NCBI RefSeq assembly: GCF_044465595.1
Contig: NZ_JBITLV010000007.1
Span: forward strand, 186,001 to 250,000
Direction: 5' to 3'
Length of the DNA: 64,000 nt
DNA from: Spongisporangium articulatum
Lineage (GTDB): Bacteria; Actinomycetota; Actinomycetes; Actinomycetales; Kineosporiaceae
The notes beneath the pieces are model-generated. The model was given only the letters and a program-made list of their open reading frames with translations. It did not search any database and was not told the DNA's origin. How positions within the stretch are numbered: the stretch's first letter is position 1; each line of letters begins with the position of its first letter. The position numbers and the translations under genes are program-made. Shown in pieces: positions 20,568 to 29,647 of this stretch.

Positions 20568-21811
20568 GCCGCACCAGCCAGGGCCAGGTCGAGGGCCGTG
20601 GGGAGCGCCTCGAGGAACGTGTCGGCCTGCTCGGCGGTGAGCACCAGCGGCGGGGCCAGGCGCAGCGCGTCGGGCGCGACGGGGTTGACGATGAAACCAG
20701 CCTCCAGCAGCCGGGCGGCCACCTGGGGGGCGACCGGCTGCGTGAGCTGGACGGCGAGCAGGAGACCGGCCCCGCGCACGCTCGCCACGCCCGGGTGGGC
20801 GAGCGCCCCGACCCCGTCGACGAGCCGCCGGCCGACGCCGGCCACGTTCTCGAGGAGACCGTCGCGTTCGATCACGTGCAGCGTGGCCAGGGAGGCGGCC
20901 GCAGCGACCGGATTGCCGCCGAACGTCGAGCCGTGCTGGCCCGCGCCGAGCAGCTGCGCGTTGCGCTCACCGAACGCGATGGTCGCGCCGATCGGGATGC
21001 CGCCGCCCAGGCCCTTGGCCAGCGTGACGACGTCCGGTCCGGTCCCGCCGGGCGACAGTTCCGCCTGCTGGAAGGCGAACCACGACCCGGTCCGGCCGAC
21101 GCCGGTCTGGACCTCGTCGAGGACCAGCAGGGCGCCGACAGCCTGGGTCAGCCGACGAGCCTCGGCGAGGTAGCCGGGCGGGGCCGGACGCACTCCCGCC
21201 TCACCCTGCACGGGTTCCAGGACGACGGCCGCGGTCGCCGGGGTGAGCGCCGCCTCCAGGGCGGCGGGGTCGCCGAACGGCACGTGGACGACGTCCCCGG
21301 GCAGCGGTTCGAACGGCTCGCGGTAGGCGGGCTTGTGGGTCAGGGCCAGTGCACCCATCGTCCGGCCGTGGAACCCGCCCTCGGCGGCGACCAACCCGGT
21401 CCGGCCGGTGCGCCGGGTCAGCTTGAACGCCGCCTCGTTGGCCTCGGTGCCGGAGTTGCTGAAGAACACCGCCGAACCCGACGGGGCCCCGGCCAGGTCG
21501 AGCAGGCGCTCGGCCAGCGCCACCTGGGTGGGCGTGGCGAAGAAGTTCGACACGTGCCCGAGGGTGGCCAGCTGCGCGCTGACCGCCGAGCTGAGGAACG
21601 GGTGGGCGTGCCCGAGCACGTTGACCGCGATCCCGGCCAGCAGGTCGAGGTACCGGTTCCCGTCGGCGTCCCAGACGTAGCAGCCCTCGCCCCGCACCAG
21701 CACCCGCTGGGGCGTGCCGAAGGTCTGCATCACGGAGTGCCGGTACCGCTCCAGCCAGGCGTCCTGCGACTGCAGCTGACCGGAGGTGTAGAGGTCGAGG
21801 TCGAGAGTCAC
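20564..21811 (-). CDS. argD: Acetylornithine aminotransferase
   Basis: PLP-dependent class III aminotransferase converting N-acetylglutamate semialdehyde to N-acetylornithine. Motifs in the 415-residue protein: SNSGTEANEAAFKL, GFHGRTMGALALT, LDEVQTGVGRTG, and the PLP lysine in TLAKGLGGGIPIGA, followed by HGSTFGGNP. GTG at 21811 overlaps the argB stop. It may also act in lysine synthesis (DapC), as known for ArgD enzymes; the sequence alone cannot tell. Confidence 0.95.
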   Translation of the reverse strand: MTLDLDLYTSGQLQSQDAWLERYRHSVMQTFGTPQRVLVRGEGCYVWDADGNRYLDLLAGIAVNVLGHAHPFLSSAVSAQLATLGHVSNFFATPTQVALAERLLDLAGAPSGSAVFFSNSGTEANEAAFKLTRRTGRTGLVAAEGGFHGRTMGALALTHKPAYREPFEPLPGDVVHVPFGDPAALEAALTPATAAVVLEPVQGEAGVRPAPPGYLAEARRLTQAVGALLVLDEVQTGVGRTGSWFAFQQAELSPGGTGPDVVTLAKGLGGGIPIGATIAFGERNAQLLGAGQHGSTFGGNPVAAAASLATLHVIERDGLLENVAGVGRRLVDGVGALAHPGVASVRGAGLLLAVQLTQPVAPQVAARLLEAGFIVNPVAPDALRLAPPLVLTAEQADTFLEALPTALDLALAGAA

Positions 21812-22713
21812 TGGGCCACCGCCTGTTTCGCCGGAACGACCATGGTGCCGGCGCCCTGGGTGGTGAAGACCTCGAGCAGCAGGCCGTGCCGGACCCGCCC
21901 GTCGATCACGGTGGCCCGCGGCACGCCCCCGCGGACCGCGCGCAGGCAGGCCTCCATCTTCGGCACCATCCCGGCCTCCAGGCCGGGCAGCATCTGCTCC
22001 AGCTGCACGTCGTCCACCTCGGTCAGCAGCGACGACCGGTCCGGCCAGTCCGCGTACAGGCCCTCGACGTCCGTCAGGACGACGAACTTCTCCGCGCCGA
22101 GCGCGACCGCCAGCGCCGACGCCGCGGTGTCGGCGTTCACGTTGAGCACCTGGCCGTCGTCGTCGGGGGCCACGGTCGAGACCACCGGGATCCGCCCGGC
22201 GTCGATCAGGTCCTGCACCGCGGCCGGGTCGACGTCCACCACGTCTCCGACCAGGCCGAGGTCGACCGGCTCGCCGTCCACGACGGTGCCGCGGCGCGCG
22301 GCCCGGAACAGGCCGCCGTCCTCGCCCGAGAGCCCGACCGCGAGCGCGCCGTGCGCGTTGATCAACCCGACCAGCTCGCGGCCGACCTGCCCGGTGAGGA
22401 CCATGCGGACGACGTCCATCGCGTCCTGGGTGGTGACCCGCAGGCCGCCCCGGAACTCGCTCTCGATGCCGAGCCGGTCGAGCATCCGCGAGATCTGGGG
22501 CCCGCCACCGTGCACGACGACCGGCTTCAGCCCGGCGGCGCGCAGGAACACGACGTCCTGCGCGAAGGCGCGCTTCAGCTCGTCGTCGACCATGGCGTTG
22601 CCGCCGTACTTGACGACCGCGATCGCCCCGCGGAACCGCTGCAGCCAGGGCAGGGCCTCGACGAGGACGGCGGCCTTGAGCTGTGCCTCTTCTTGAGTGG
22701 TGCTGCTGATCAT
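21808..22713 (-). CDS. argB: Acetylglutamate kinase
   Basis: Phosphorylates N-acetylglutamate; usually the arginine-inhibited step. The 301-residue protein has VVKYGGNAM, VVVHGGGPQI, the substrate loop and LTDVEGLYADW, all typical of the amino-acid kinase fold. An N-terminal helix (EEAQLKAAVLVEALPWLQRF) precedes the kinase core; such a helix is known in the arginine-sensitive hexameric type, so feedback inhibition is likely. The open frame extends upstream, but ATG at 22713 overlaps the argJ stop as ATGA and gives the family N-terminus. Confidence 0.96.
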   Translation of the reverse strand: MISSTTQEEAQLKAAVLVEALPWLQRFRGAIAVVKYGGNAMVDDELKRAFAQDVVFLRAAGLKPVVVHGGGPQISRMLDRLGIESEFRGGLRVTTQDAMDVVRMVLTGQVGRELVGLINAHGALAVGLSGEDGGLFRAARRGTVVDGEPVDLGLVGDVVDVDPAAVQDLIDAGRIPVVSTVAPDDDGQVLNVNADTAASALAVALGAEKFVVLTDVEGLYADWPDRSSLLTEVDDVQLEQMLPGLEAGMVPKMEACLRAVRGGVPRATVIDGRVRHGLLLEVFTTQGAGTMVVPAKQAVAQ

Positions 22714-23864
22714 GTGGAGTAGGCGCTGTTCTCGTGGACGTAGGCGTGGGTGAGGTCGTTGGTCCAGATCGTGGCCGTCGCGTCGCCGCTCTTGAGGTCG
22801 ATGACGATGTGCACGGCCCGCGGTTCGAGGTCGACGCCGGCCGGGTCGTCGGCGGCCATGCCCTTGCGGCAGATCCAGACGTCGTTCATCGCGACGTCCA
22901 GGTCGGCCGGGTCGAAGGCGGCCCCCGTGGTGCCGACGGCGGCCAGGATGCGACCCCAGTTCGGGTCCTTGCCGAAGATCGCGGCCTTGAACAGGTTGCT
23001 GCGGGCCACGCTGCGCCCGACCTCGACGGCGTCCTCCTCGCTGGCGGCGCCGCGCACCTCGATGGCGATCTCGTGGTCGGCGCCCTCGGCGTCGGCGAGC
23101 AACTGCCGGGCCAGGTCGGTGCAGACGGCCGTGAGGGCGTCGGTGAACTCGACGGGGTCGGGCGTGACACCGCTGGCCCCGGACGCGAGCAGCGCGACGG
23201 TGTCGTTCGTGGACTGGCAGCCGTCGGAGTCGAGTCGGTCGAAGCTCACCCGGGTCGCGGCGCGCAACGCGGCGTCCAGCCCCGCGGCGTCCACCTCGGC
23301 GTCCGTCGTGACGACCACGAGCATGGTGGCCAGCGCCGGGGCCAGCATGCCGGCGCCCTTGGCCATCCCGCCGATGGTCCAGCCCGCGGGCGAGGTGTGC
23401 ACGGACTGCTTGGCCACGGTGTCGGTGGTCATGATCGCCGTCGCCGCGTCGGCGCCGCCGTCCGTGCTCAACGTGGCCGTGGCCGCCTCGACCCCGGCCA
23501 GCATCCGCTCGCGGCTGAACAGCGGGCCGATCAGCCCGGTCGAGCAGACCAACACGTCGTAGGCGCCGAAACCGCCCAGCTCGGCGACCTTCTCGGCCGT
23601 GGCGTGGGTGGTCTGGAAACCCTCGGGCCCGGTGTAGCAGTTGGCGCCGCCGGAGTTCAGGACGACGGCCCGCAGCCGGCCGTCGCCGATCGCGCGCTCG
23701 CTCCAGAGCACGGGGTTGGCCTTGCACCGGTTGCTGGTGAACACGGCCGCGGCCGCCTCGAACGGGCCGTCGTTGACGACGAGCGCGACGTCGGGCTTGC
23801 CGCTGGGTTTCAGGCCGGCGGTCACGCCGGCGGCCCGGAAGCCCTGGGGTGCAGTGACACTCAT
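22710..23864 (-). CDS. argJ: Glutamate N-acetyltransferase / amino-acid acetyltransferase
   Basis: Recycles the acetyl group from N-acetylornithine to glutamate. The 384-residue precursor is expected to cleave itself before the Thr of ALATMLVV, which then is the nucleophile; the preceding GGMAKGAGMLAP segment is conserved. No separate argA/argE is visible here, consistent with the cyclic pathway. ATG at 23864 is seven bases after the ACT-protein stop, and its GGAG ribosome-binding site lies at the end of that gene. Confidence 0.96.
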   Translation of the reverse strand: MSVTAPQGFRAAGVTAGLKPSGKPDVALVVNDGPFEAAAAVFTSNRCKANPVLWSERAIGDGRLRAVVLNSGGANCYTGPEGFQTTHATAEKVAELGGFGAYDVLVCSTGLIGPLFSRERMLAGVEAATATLSTDGGADAATAIMTTDTVAKQSVHTSPAGWTIGGMAKGAGMLAPALATMLVVVTTDAEVDAAGLDAALRAATRVSFDRLDSDGCQSTNDTVALLASGASGVTPDPVEFTDALTAVCTDLARQLLADAEGADHEIAIEVRGAASEEDAVEVGRSVARSNLFKAAIFGKDPNWGRILAAVGTTGAAFDPADLDVAMNDVWICRKGMAADDPAGVDLEPRAVHIVIDLKSGDATATIWTNDLTHAYVHENSAYST

Positions 23865-23871
23865 CGTTGCG

Positions 23872-24261
23872 CTACTCCGCGTCCTCGGTGATCTCGTAGC
23901 CGGCGTGCCGCCACACCGAGACGGCGTTGGTGGTCTTGGCGGCGGGCACGAGGATCCAGTCGGTGTCGAACGTCGAGACCGACAGCACCGGGATCCCGGC
24001 GTCGGCCATGGGTTTCAGCAGGCGCAACAGGCTGCCGATCTGTGAGATCTCGAGCTGCCCGGCGACCCGCACCACCGAGAACGGCCCCTCGACCGGGCCC
24101 GGTACGGGCTCCGGCAGGCTGCTCGTCGGGCAGATCACGCTCAGCTCGTCATCCGTGCGGGAGACGCTGACCAGGGGGCCGCCGACGGCCCACGTGGGCT
24201 CGGGGGCGTCGGCGCCGAGCCGGACCACGGTCATGGCCTGGCGGTACTGGATGAGGTGCAC
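23872..24261 (-). CDS. CASTOR-like ACT-domain protein inside the arginine operon
   Basis: A 129-residue soluble protein. Residues about 58-125 match the ACT_7/CASTOR-type domain: GPFSVVRVAGQLE, then the allosteric segment LKPMADAGIPVLSVSTFDTD and WILV, ending in a helix (AVSVWRHAGYEI). The N-terminal half (TWAVGGPLVSVSRTDDELSV) looks like a second, degenerate ACT-like half, as in this family. GTG at 24261 has an AAAGG ribosome-binding site eight bases upstream. It lies 19 bases after argC and seven before argJ, so it is translated from the arg mRNA. An amino-acid-sensing role, perhaps for arginine, is an inference from family and place; a partner is not evident. Confidence 0.85.
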   Translation of the reverse strand: MHLIQYRQAMTVVRLGADAPEPTWAVGGPLVSVSRTDDELSVICPTSSLPEPVPGPVEGPFSVVRVAGQLEISQIGSLLRLLKPMADAGIPVLSVSTFDTDWILVPAAKTTNAVSVWRHAGYEITEDAE

Positions 24262-24280
24262 GCAGAAGACCTTTCGTGCG

Positions 24281-25357
24281 TCAGGGGGCCAGGCCGGCGA
24301 CCGGCAGGCCGAGGCCCTCGGGCAGGCCGAGGGCCAGATTGGCGGACTGCACGGCCCCTCCCGCCGTGCCCTTCGTCAGGTTGTCGATGGCGCTGATCGC
24401 GACGACGCGACCGACGCGACGGTCGAGGGCCACCTGGACCAGGGCGGTGTTGGCGCCCAGCGTGTCCGCGGTGCGCGGCCAACGGCCCTCGGGGAGCAGG
24501 TGGACGAACGTCTCGCCGTCGTAGGCCCGGCCCCAGGCGTCCCGGACGGCCGACTCCACGGCCTGCGGGTCGTCGGCCAGCTGTGCCTGGAGCGACGGGG
24601 CCAGCCGGGCGGTCGCGGTGGCGAGGATGCCCCGAGCCATCGGCGCCAGGGTCGGGGTGAAGCTCACCGTCACGCCCTGCCCCGCGGCGACGCCCAGGCA
24701 CTGTTCCATCTCCGGGGTGTGCCGGTGGATGCCGCCCACGCCGTAGGGGCTCATGGAGCCCATCACCTCGGACCCGAGCAGGTGGGGCTTCACGGCCTTG
24801 CCCGCGCCCGACGTCCCGCTGGCGGCGACCACGACGACGTCGTCCGCCTCGAGCACGCCCGCGGCGAAGCCGGGGGCGAGCGCCAGGGTCGCCGCGGTCG
24901 GATAGCAGCCGGGGACGGCGATCCGCGTGGCCCCGGCCAGCTGGGCCCGCTGCTTGGTGCCGTCCGCATGCGTGAGCTCGGGCAGGCCGTAGGCCCAGGT
25001 GCCCGCGTGCTCACCGCCGTAGAACTCGGCCCAGGCCTGCGCGTCGGACAGTCGGTGGTCGGCGCCGCAGTCGATGACGACCGTGTCGGGGCCGAGCTCG
25101 GCGGCGAGGGCGGCGGAGGCGCCGTGCGGCAGGGCCAGGAAGACGACGTCGTGGCCGCGCAGGGTCTGCGGGGTGGTCTCGGCCAGCACCCGGTCGGCCA
25201 GGGGCAGCAGGTGCGGCTGGTGCTCACCCAACGTCGAGCCGGCGTTCCCGCCCGCGCTCAGCGTGCCGATCTCGAAGTCGGGGTGGGCCAGCAGCAGGCG
25301 CAGCAGCTCACCGCCCGCGTAGCCGGATGCCCCAGCGACGGCTGCCGTGATTCCCAT
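24281..25357 (-). CDS. argC: N-acetyl-gamma-glutamyl-phosphate reductase
   Basis: NADPH-dependent reduction of N-acetylglutamyl phosphate. The 358-residue protein begins with the dinucleotide motif VAGASGYAGGELLRL and has the active-site Cys in VPGCYPTAA, plus GSMSPYGVGGIHRHTPE with the catalytic His. First gene of the arg operon. ATG at 25357 lies only eight bases after a TATAGT -10 box, so the mRNA is probably leaderless. Confidence 0.97.
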   Translation of the reverse strand: MGITAAVAGASGYAGGELLRLLLAHPDFEIGTLSAGGNAGSTLGEHQPHLLPLADRVLAETTPQTLRGHDVVFLALPHGASAALAAELGPDTVVIDCGADHRLSDAQAWAEFYGGEHAGTWAYGLPELTHADGTKQRAQLAGATRIAVPGCYPTAATLALAPGFAAGVLEADDVVVVAASGTSGAGKAVKPHLLGSEVMGSMSPYGVGGIHRHTPEMEQCLGVAAGQGVTVSFTPTLAPMARGILATATARLAPSLQAQLADDPQAVESAVRDAWGRAYDGETFVHLLPEGRWPRTADTLGANTALVQVALDRRVGRVVAISAIDNLTKGTAGGAVQSANLALGLPEGLGLPVAGLAP

Positions 25358-25365
25358 GACGAAAG

Positions 25366-25394
25366 ACTATACACCCTTCTGCATGAGTATTCAC
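25366..25394 (-). promoter_or_regulatory. argC operon promoter
   Basis: Minus strand -35 GTGAAT (25389-25394), 17-base spacer, -10 TATAGT (25366-25371). The start site would fall at or next to the argC ATG. The ARG box overlaps the -35 and spacer. Confidence 0.78.
25380..25393 (-). promoter_or_regulatory. ARG box (ArgR operator)
   Basis: TGAATACTCATGCA on the minus strand fits the ArgR half-site pattern TGNAT-N4-ATNCA exactly. It overlaps the -35 region of the argC promoter, so ArgR-arginine would block RNA polymerase. I do not see a clear second box at the usual 3-base spacing. Confidence 0.75.
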
Positions 25395-25500
25395 GGCTCA
25401 GCATGAGACCGCCTCCCGCATCGATACCCAGTGTCCCACCTCGCTAACCGTGTGGGAACGGTGTGGCCTGTGTGGCGGGCGTGAACCCGCTACGAACCGC

Positions 25501-28038
25501 CTACGAACGCAGGACGGCGCCCGTCGCCCGGGTCGCCTCGGCCACGGCCGCGTCGCGGGCCGCCGCGGTCTCCTGCGCGGTCAGCGTGCGGTCGGGGGCC
25601 CGGAACCGCAGCGCGAAGGCCAGCGACTTCTTGCCCTCACCGACCTGCGGGCCCGTGTAGCTGTCGAACAGCCGGATCGACTCCAGCAGGTCGCCCGCCC
25701 CGGTGCTCAGCGCGGCCTCGACGTCGCCGGCCGGCACGACGGCGTCGACCACCACGGCCACGTCCTCCTTGGCCAGCGGGAAGGTGGAGATGGGACGGGC
25801 CTTGACGATCCGCCCCGACGCCGCGGTCAGCACGTCCACGTCGACCTCGGCCGCCACCGTGCGGGCGGGCAGGTCGAGCGCCGCGCAGACCTTCGGGTGC
25901 AGCTCTCCCGCGTGGCCGAACAGCTGCCCGTCGATCTCCAGGCGCGCGCAGCGCCCCGGATGCCACGGCATGTGGTCGGCGTCGCCGACCACCGTCGGCT
26001 CCACCCCCACCGTCCGGGCCACCAGGAGGGCGGCCTCGAGCGCGTCGGTCCAGTCGGCGGCCCGGCCGGGACCCGTCCATCCGGGCAGGTCCCGCTGTCC
26101 GGTGAGCACGATGGCCACCCGGCGGGGCTGCGGCGGGACGGCGGCCCGGATGGCGTCCAGGTCGGCGTCCGAAGGGCGCACCCCGACCGGGCCCTGGGGC
26201 GCGTGCGGCGTGCTGTCCGGCGCCGGCCGGGTGACGAGCCCGATCTCGTACAGCCCGATGTCGGTGAGCCCGCGGGACACGTTGCGGCGCAACGTCTCCA
26301 GCAGGGTGGACAGCAGCTCCGTGCGCATCAGGGGCAGCTCGTCGGACAGCGGGTTGGCCAGCCGGATGGCGGCTCGTCGCGGGTCGCCGGCGGGCAGACC
26401 GAGCGCGTCGTGCGTCGCGCCGGACACGAACGGGTAGCTGAGCACCTCGACCAGGCCGTGGTCGGCCAGCGCCCGGGCCACGGTGCGACGCACGCGCTGC
26501 CCGTGGGTCAGGCCTCGTCCGGGCGGGGCGACGGGCAGGACCGAGCCGATCTGGGCGTAGTCGCGCAGCCGGGCGACCTCCTCGACCAGGTCGACGCCGA
26601 TCCGCAGGTCGGGGCGCCAGGTCGGCGCGGTCACCCTCAGCGTCCCGCCTCCACCTACTGCTGGCTCGACGGTGCAGCCGATCTCGCGCAGCGTCTCGAC
26701 GACCTGCGCCTCGGTCCACTGCGCGCCGACGATGCGGTTGGGCAGGTCCCAGGGCATCTCGATCGGCGGGACGGGCTCGCGTTCGTCGACGTCGGTCACC
26801 GCGGCCGGGGTACCTCCGCCGTGCTCGACCAGCAGGCGGACCGCGAGCTCCGCGGCGGCGGCGGCCAGGTCGAGGTCGACGCCCCGCTCGTAGCGGCGGC
26901 TGGCCTCGGTGGAGAGCTTGTGCCGGCGGGCGGTGCGCGCGACGGTGATCGGGTCGAAGTGGGCCGACTCGATGAGCAGGTCCGTCGTGGTGGTGCCGAC
27001 CTCGGAACTGGCCCCGCCCATGACTCCCGCCAGGGCCAGGACGCGGCTGCCGTCGCCGGACGGGCTGTCGGTGATCAGCAGGTCCTCGGCGTGCAGGGTG
27101 CGCTCGACGTCGTCCAGGGTGGTCAGCCGCTCACCGGCGCGGGCGCGGCGCACCACGACCGGCGCCACGAGCTTGCTCAGGTCGAAGGCGTGCAACGGCT
27201 GGCCGAGCGCGAGCATCACGTAGTTGGTGACGTCGACGGCCAGCGAGATGGGTCGCATCCCCGCCTGTTCCAACCGCTTCTGCATCCAGCGCGGCGAGGT
27301 GGCGGCCGCGTCGACGCCCCGCACGACCCGCGCCACGTAGCGGTCGCAGCCGGCGTGACCGTTGATCGGCGCGTCGTCGGCCAGCCTCACGGCCGGCCCG
27401 TCGTCCGTCGGGGCCGGCGTGTCCAGCAGCGCGGGGTCGGTGAAGGCGGCGCCGGTGGAGTGCGAGTACTCGCGGGCGATGCCGCGCAGGCTGAACGCGT
27501 ACCCGCGGTCGGGCGTCACGTTCACCTCGACGGTCTGCTCGTCGAGACCGAGCAGCGTGAGCGCGTCGGTGCCGGGTTCGACGTCACCGAACTCCCACTC
27601 GACCAGCCGGATGATGCCCGAGTGGTCGTCACCCAAGCCGAGCTCGCGGGCCGAGCAGATCATCCCGTCCGAGACGTGCCCGTACGTCTTGCGCGCGGCG
27701 ATCGCGAACCCGCCCGGCAGCACCGCCCCGGGCAGCGCCACCAGGACCAGGTCACCCTCGACGAAGTTGCCCGCCCCGCAGACGATCCCCCGCGGCTGCC
27801 CGTCGTCCGGGTTGTACGACCCGACGTCCACCTGACACCAGCGGATCGTCTTGCCGTTCTTCTGCGGCTCCGGCGTGAAGCTCACGACGCGACCGACGAC
27901 GACCGGGCCGACGACGTCCCCGCCGTGCAGCCCCTCCTCCTCGAGGCCGACCTTCACCAGGGCGGCGGCCACCTGCTCGCCGGTGACCCCCTCGGGCAGC
28001 TCGACGTACTCGCCGAGCCAGTTCAGCGGCGCGCGCAT
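25501..28038 (-). CDS. pheT: Phenylalanyl-tRNA synthetase beta subunit
   Basis: Beta subunit of the tetrameric enzyme charging tRNA-Phe. The 845-residue protein starts with MRAPLNWLGEYVEL, has the EMAP/Trbp-like tRNA-binding domain (about residues 45-160, CGAGNFVEGDLVLVALPG), the B3/4 editing domain and B5 domain, and a C-terminal FDX-ACB anticodon-binding domain (RPISTFPLAKEDVAVVVD). The frame is open further upstream, but ATG at 28038 shares one base with the pheS stop (TGATG). 143 bases separate its stop side from argC's upstream region. Confidence 0.97.
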   Translation of the reverse strand: MRAPLNWLGEYVELPEGVTGEQVAAALVKVGLEEEGLHGGDVVGPVVVGRVVSFTPEPQKNGKTIRWCQVDVGSYNPDDGQPRGIVCGAGNFVEGDLVLVALPGAVLPGGFAIAARKTYGHVSDGMICSARELGLGDDHSGIIRLVEWEFGDVEPGTDALTLLGLDEQTVEVNVTPDRGYAFSLRGIAREYSHSTGAAFTDPALLDTPAPTDDGPAVRLADDAPINGHAGCDRYVARVVRGVDAAATSPRWMQKRLEQAGMRPISLAVDVTNYVMLALGQPLHAFDLSKLVAPVVVRRARAGERLTTLDDVERTLHAEDLLITDSPSGDGSRVLALAGVMGGASSEVGTTTTDLLIESAHFDPITVARTARRHKLSTEASRRYERGVDLDLAAAAAELAVRLLVEHGGGTPAAVTDVDEREPVPPIEMPWDLPNRIVGAQWTEAQVVETLREIGCTVEPAVGGGGTLRVTAPTWRPDLRIGVDLVEEVARLRDYAQIGSVLPVAPPGRGLTHGQRVRRTVARALADHGLVEVLSYPFVSGATHDALGLPAGDPRRAAIRLANPLSDELPLMRTELLSTLLETLRRNVSRGLTDIGLYEIGLVTRPAPDSTPHAPQGPVGVRPSDADLDAIRAAVPPQPRRVAIVLTGQRDLPGWTGPGRAADWTDALEAALLVARTVGVEPTVVGDADHMPWHPGRCARLEIDGQLFGHAGELHPKVCAALDLPARTVAAEVDVDVLTAASGRIVKARPISTFPLAKEDVAVVVDAVVPAGDVEAALSTGAGDLLESIRLFDSYTGPQVGEGKKSLAFALRFRAPDRTLTAQETAAARDAAVAEATRATGAVLRS

Positions 28039-29132
28039 CAGGCCTCCACCCCGAACCGGCGGCTGAACCGCACGTCGCCCTCGACCATGTCGTGCATGTC
28101 CTCCACGTCGTTGCGGAACATCAGGGCGCGCTCGACACCGACGCCGAACGCGAACCCGGTGTAGACGTCCGGGTCGACGCCACAGGCGCGCAGCACGTTC
28201 GGGTGGACCATCCCGCAGCCGCCCCACTCGATCCAGCCGGTGCCCTTGCAGGTGCGGCAGTCCGGGTCCTTGCCGGAGCACACGAAGCAGCGCAGATCCA
28301 GCTCGGCACTGGGTTCGGTGAAGGGGAAGAACGACGGGCGCAGACGCGTGACGCTGCCGGCGCCGAACATCGTCTCCACGAAGTGGTCGAGGGTGCCCTT
28401 CAGGTGGGCCATCGTCAGGCCCTTGTCGACCGCCAGACCCTCGACCTGGTGGAAGACGGGCGTGTGCGTGGCGTCGAGTTCGTCGGTGCGGAACACCTTG
28501 CCCGGGCAGATCACGTAGACCGGCAGGTCGCGCTCGAGCAGGCTACGGGCCTGCACGGGTGACGTGTGGGTGCGCAGCACGAGACCGCTGTCGGGTGGGT
28601 CGACGAAGAACGTGTCCTGCATCTGGCGGGCCGGGTGGTCGGGCCCGAAGTTCAGGGCGTCGAAGTTGAACCACTCGGCCTCGAGCTCGGGCCCCTCCGC
28701 GATCTCCCAGCCCATCGCGAGGAACACGTCGCCGACGCGTTCCATCAGCGTCTCGAGCGGGTGCCGGGCGCCGAGCGGGCGGCGCTCCGCGGGCAGGGTG
28801 ACGTCGACGGCCTCCTCGACGAGCATGCGCGCGTCGCGTTCGGACTCCAGTTCCGCCTGGCGGGTGGTCAGGGCGGCCTGGATCTCGCCGCGGGCCGCAC
28901 CGAGACGCTTGCCGGCGTCGGCCTTGGCCGCGGGCGGCAGCGCGGCGATCTCGCGGCTGGCCAGCGAGATGGCGCTCTTGCCGCCGGTGTGGTCGAGGCG
29001 GGCCTGCTTCAGCTCGTCCAGGTCGCGAGCCTCGGTGAAGGCGGCCAGCGCCTGGCGCACGGCCTCGGCGAGCGACGCCTCGGAGAGCGTCGCCACCTCG
29101 ACCGGGTCGTAGTCGGTGCTCTTTCCGGTCAC
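28038..29132 (-). CDS. pheS: Phenylalanyl-tRNA synthetase alpha subunit
   Basis: Class II catalytic subunit. The 364-residue protein has an N-terminal coiled-coil (about residues 15-115), motif 2 (VFRTDELDATHTPVFHQVEG) and motif 3 (GFAFGVGVERALM). A Cys-rich insertion (CFVCSGKDPDCRTCKGTGW) of the form seen in actinobacterial PheS could bind zinc. GTG at 29132. It is directly coupled to pheT. Confidence 0.97.
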   Translation of the reverse strand: MTGKSTDYDPVEVATLSEASLAEAVRQALAAFTEARDLDELKQARLDHTGGKSAISLASREIAALPPAAKADAGKRLGAARGEIQAALTTRQAELESERDARMLVEEAVDVTLPAERRPLGARHPLETLMERVGDVFLAMGWEIAEGPELEAEWFNFDALNFGPDHPARQMQDTFFVDPPDSGLVLRTHTSPVQARSLLERDLPVYVICPGKVFRTDELDATHTPVFHQVEGLAVDKGLTMAHLKGTLDHFVETMFGAGSVTRLRPSFFPFTEPSAELDLRCFVCSGKDPDCRTCKGTGWIEWGGCGMVHPNVLRACGVDPDVYTGFAFGVGVERALMFRNDVEDMHDMVEGDVRFSRRFGVEA

Positions 29133-29185
29133 CGCGCGATTGTTTCAGATCGCGCGGGTTCCGTTCGCCAGGGTTTCCGCGACGC

Positions 29186-29584
29186 TCAGAAGGAGAGGTC
29201 GACGCCCGAGGTGCCGGTGGTGGTGCTCTTGGCCTGGCCGTTGGGCAGCAGGCTGGCGTACTTGTCGGCGATCCCGGAGTAGAGGCTGTCGAGCCCGCCG
29301 CCGGAGTCGTCGTCGCCGCTGCCGAAGGCGCTGAGCATCGCCTGCTGGTTCAGGTAGTTGGCGGACTCCATCGGGCTGAGCGCCTGGAACTCCTGCGTCG
29401 ACAGGCCCGTGGACGCCGCGAGGGAGTCGAGGGAGTCGGACGCCGACGAGCTGCCGGACAGGCTGGCCCACCAGTCGCTGGTGGTGTCGTTCGACGAGCC
29501 GGAGACCTGCGACGAGGCCGAGGCGTTGCTGAGCAGCTGGGCGTAGTAGTCACCGCTGCCGCCGGACACAGGACTGATGCTCAC
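29186..29584 (-). CDS. Ser/Gly/Asp-rich small protein of unknown function
   Basis: A 132-residue, Ser-rich (roughly a quarter Ser), acidic, Cys-free protein without signal peptide or membrane segment. The centre (LAASTGLSTQEFQALSPMES ... LNQQAMLSAF) could be helical; the rest looks disordered. GTG at 29584 lacks a good ribosome-binding site, so the true start may be internal. It sits between the rRNA methyltransferase and pheS on the same strand, not a conserved member of that cluster. Codon third positions are GC-rich like its neighbours. I do not recognise the family. Confidence 0.55.
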   Translation of the reverse strand: MSISPVSGGSGDYYAQLLSNASASSQVSGSSNDTTSDWWASLSGSSSASDSLDSLAASTGLSTQEFQALSPMESANYLNQQAMLSAFGSGDDDSGGGLDSLYSGIADKYASLLPNGQAKSTTTGTSGVDLSF

Positions 29585-29647
29585 GGAGCATGCATCGGCA
29601 CGCAGCCCCTGAACCTTGAGCGGCGATCTTCACCGGGCCGCCGGGCG

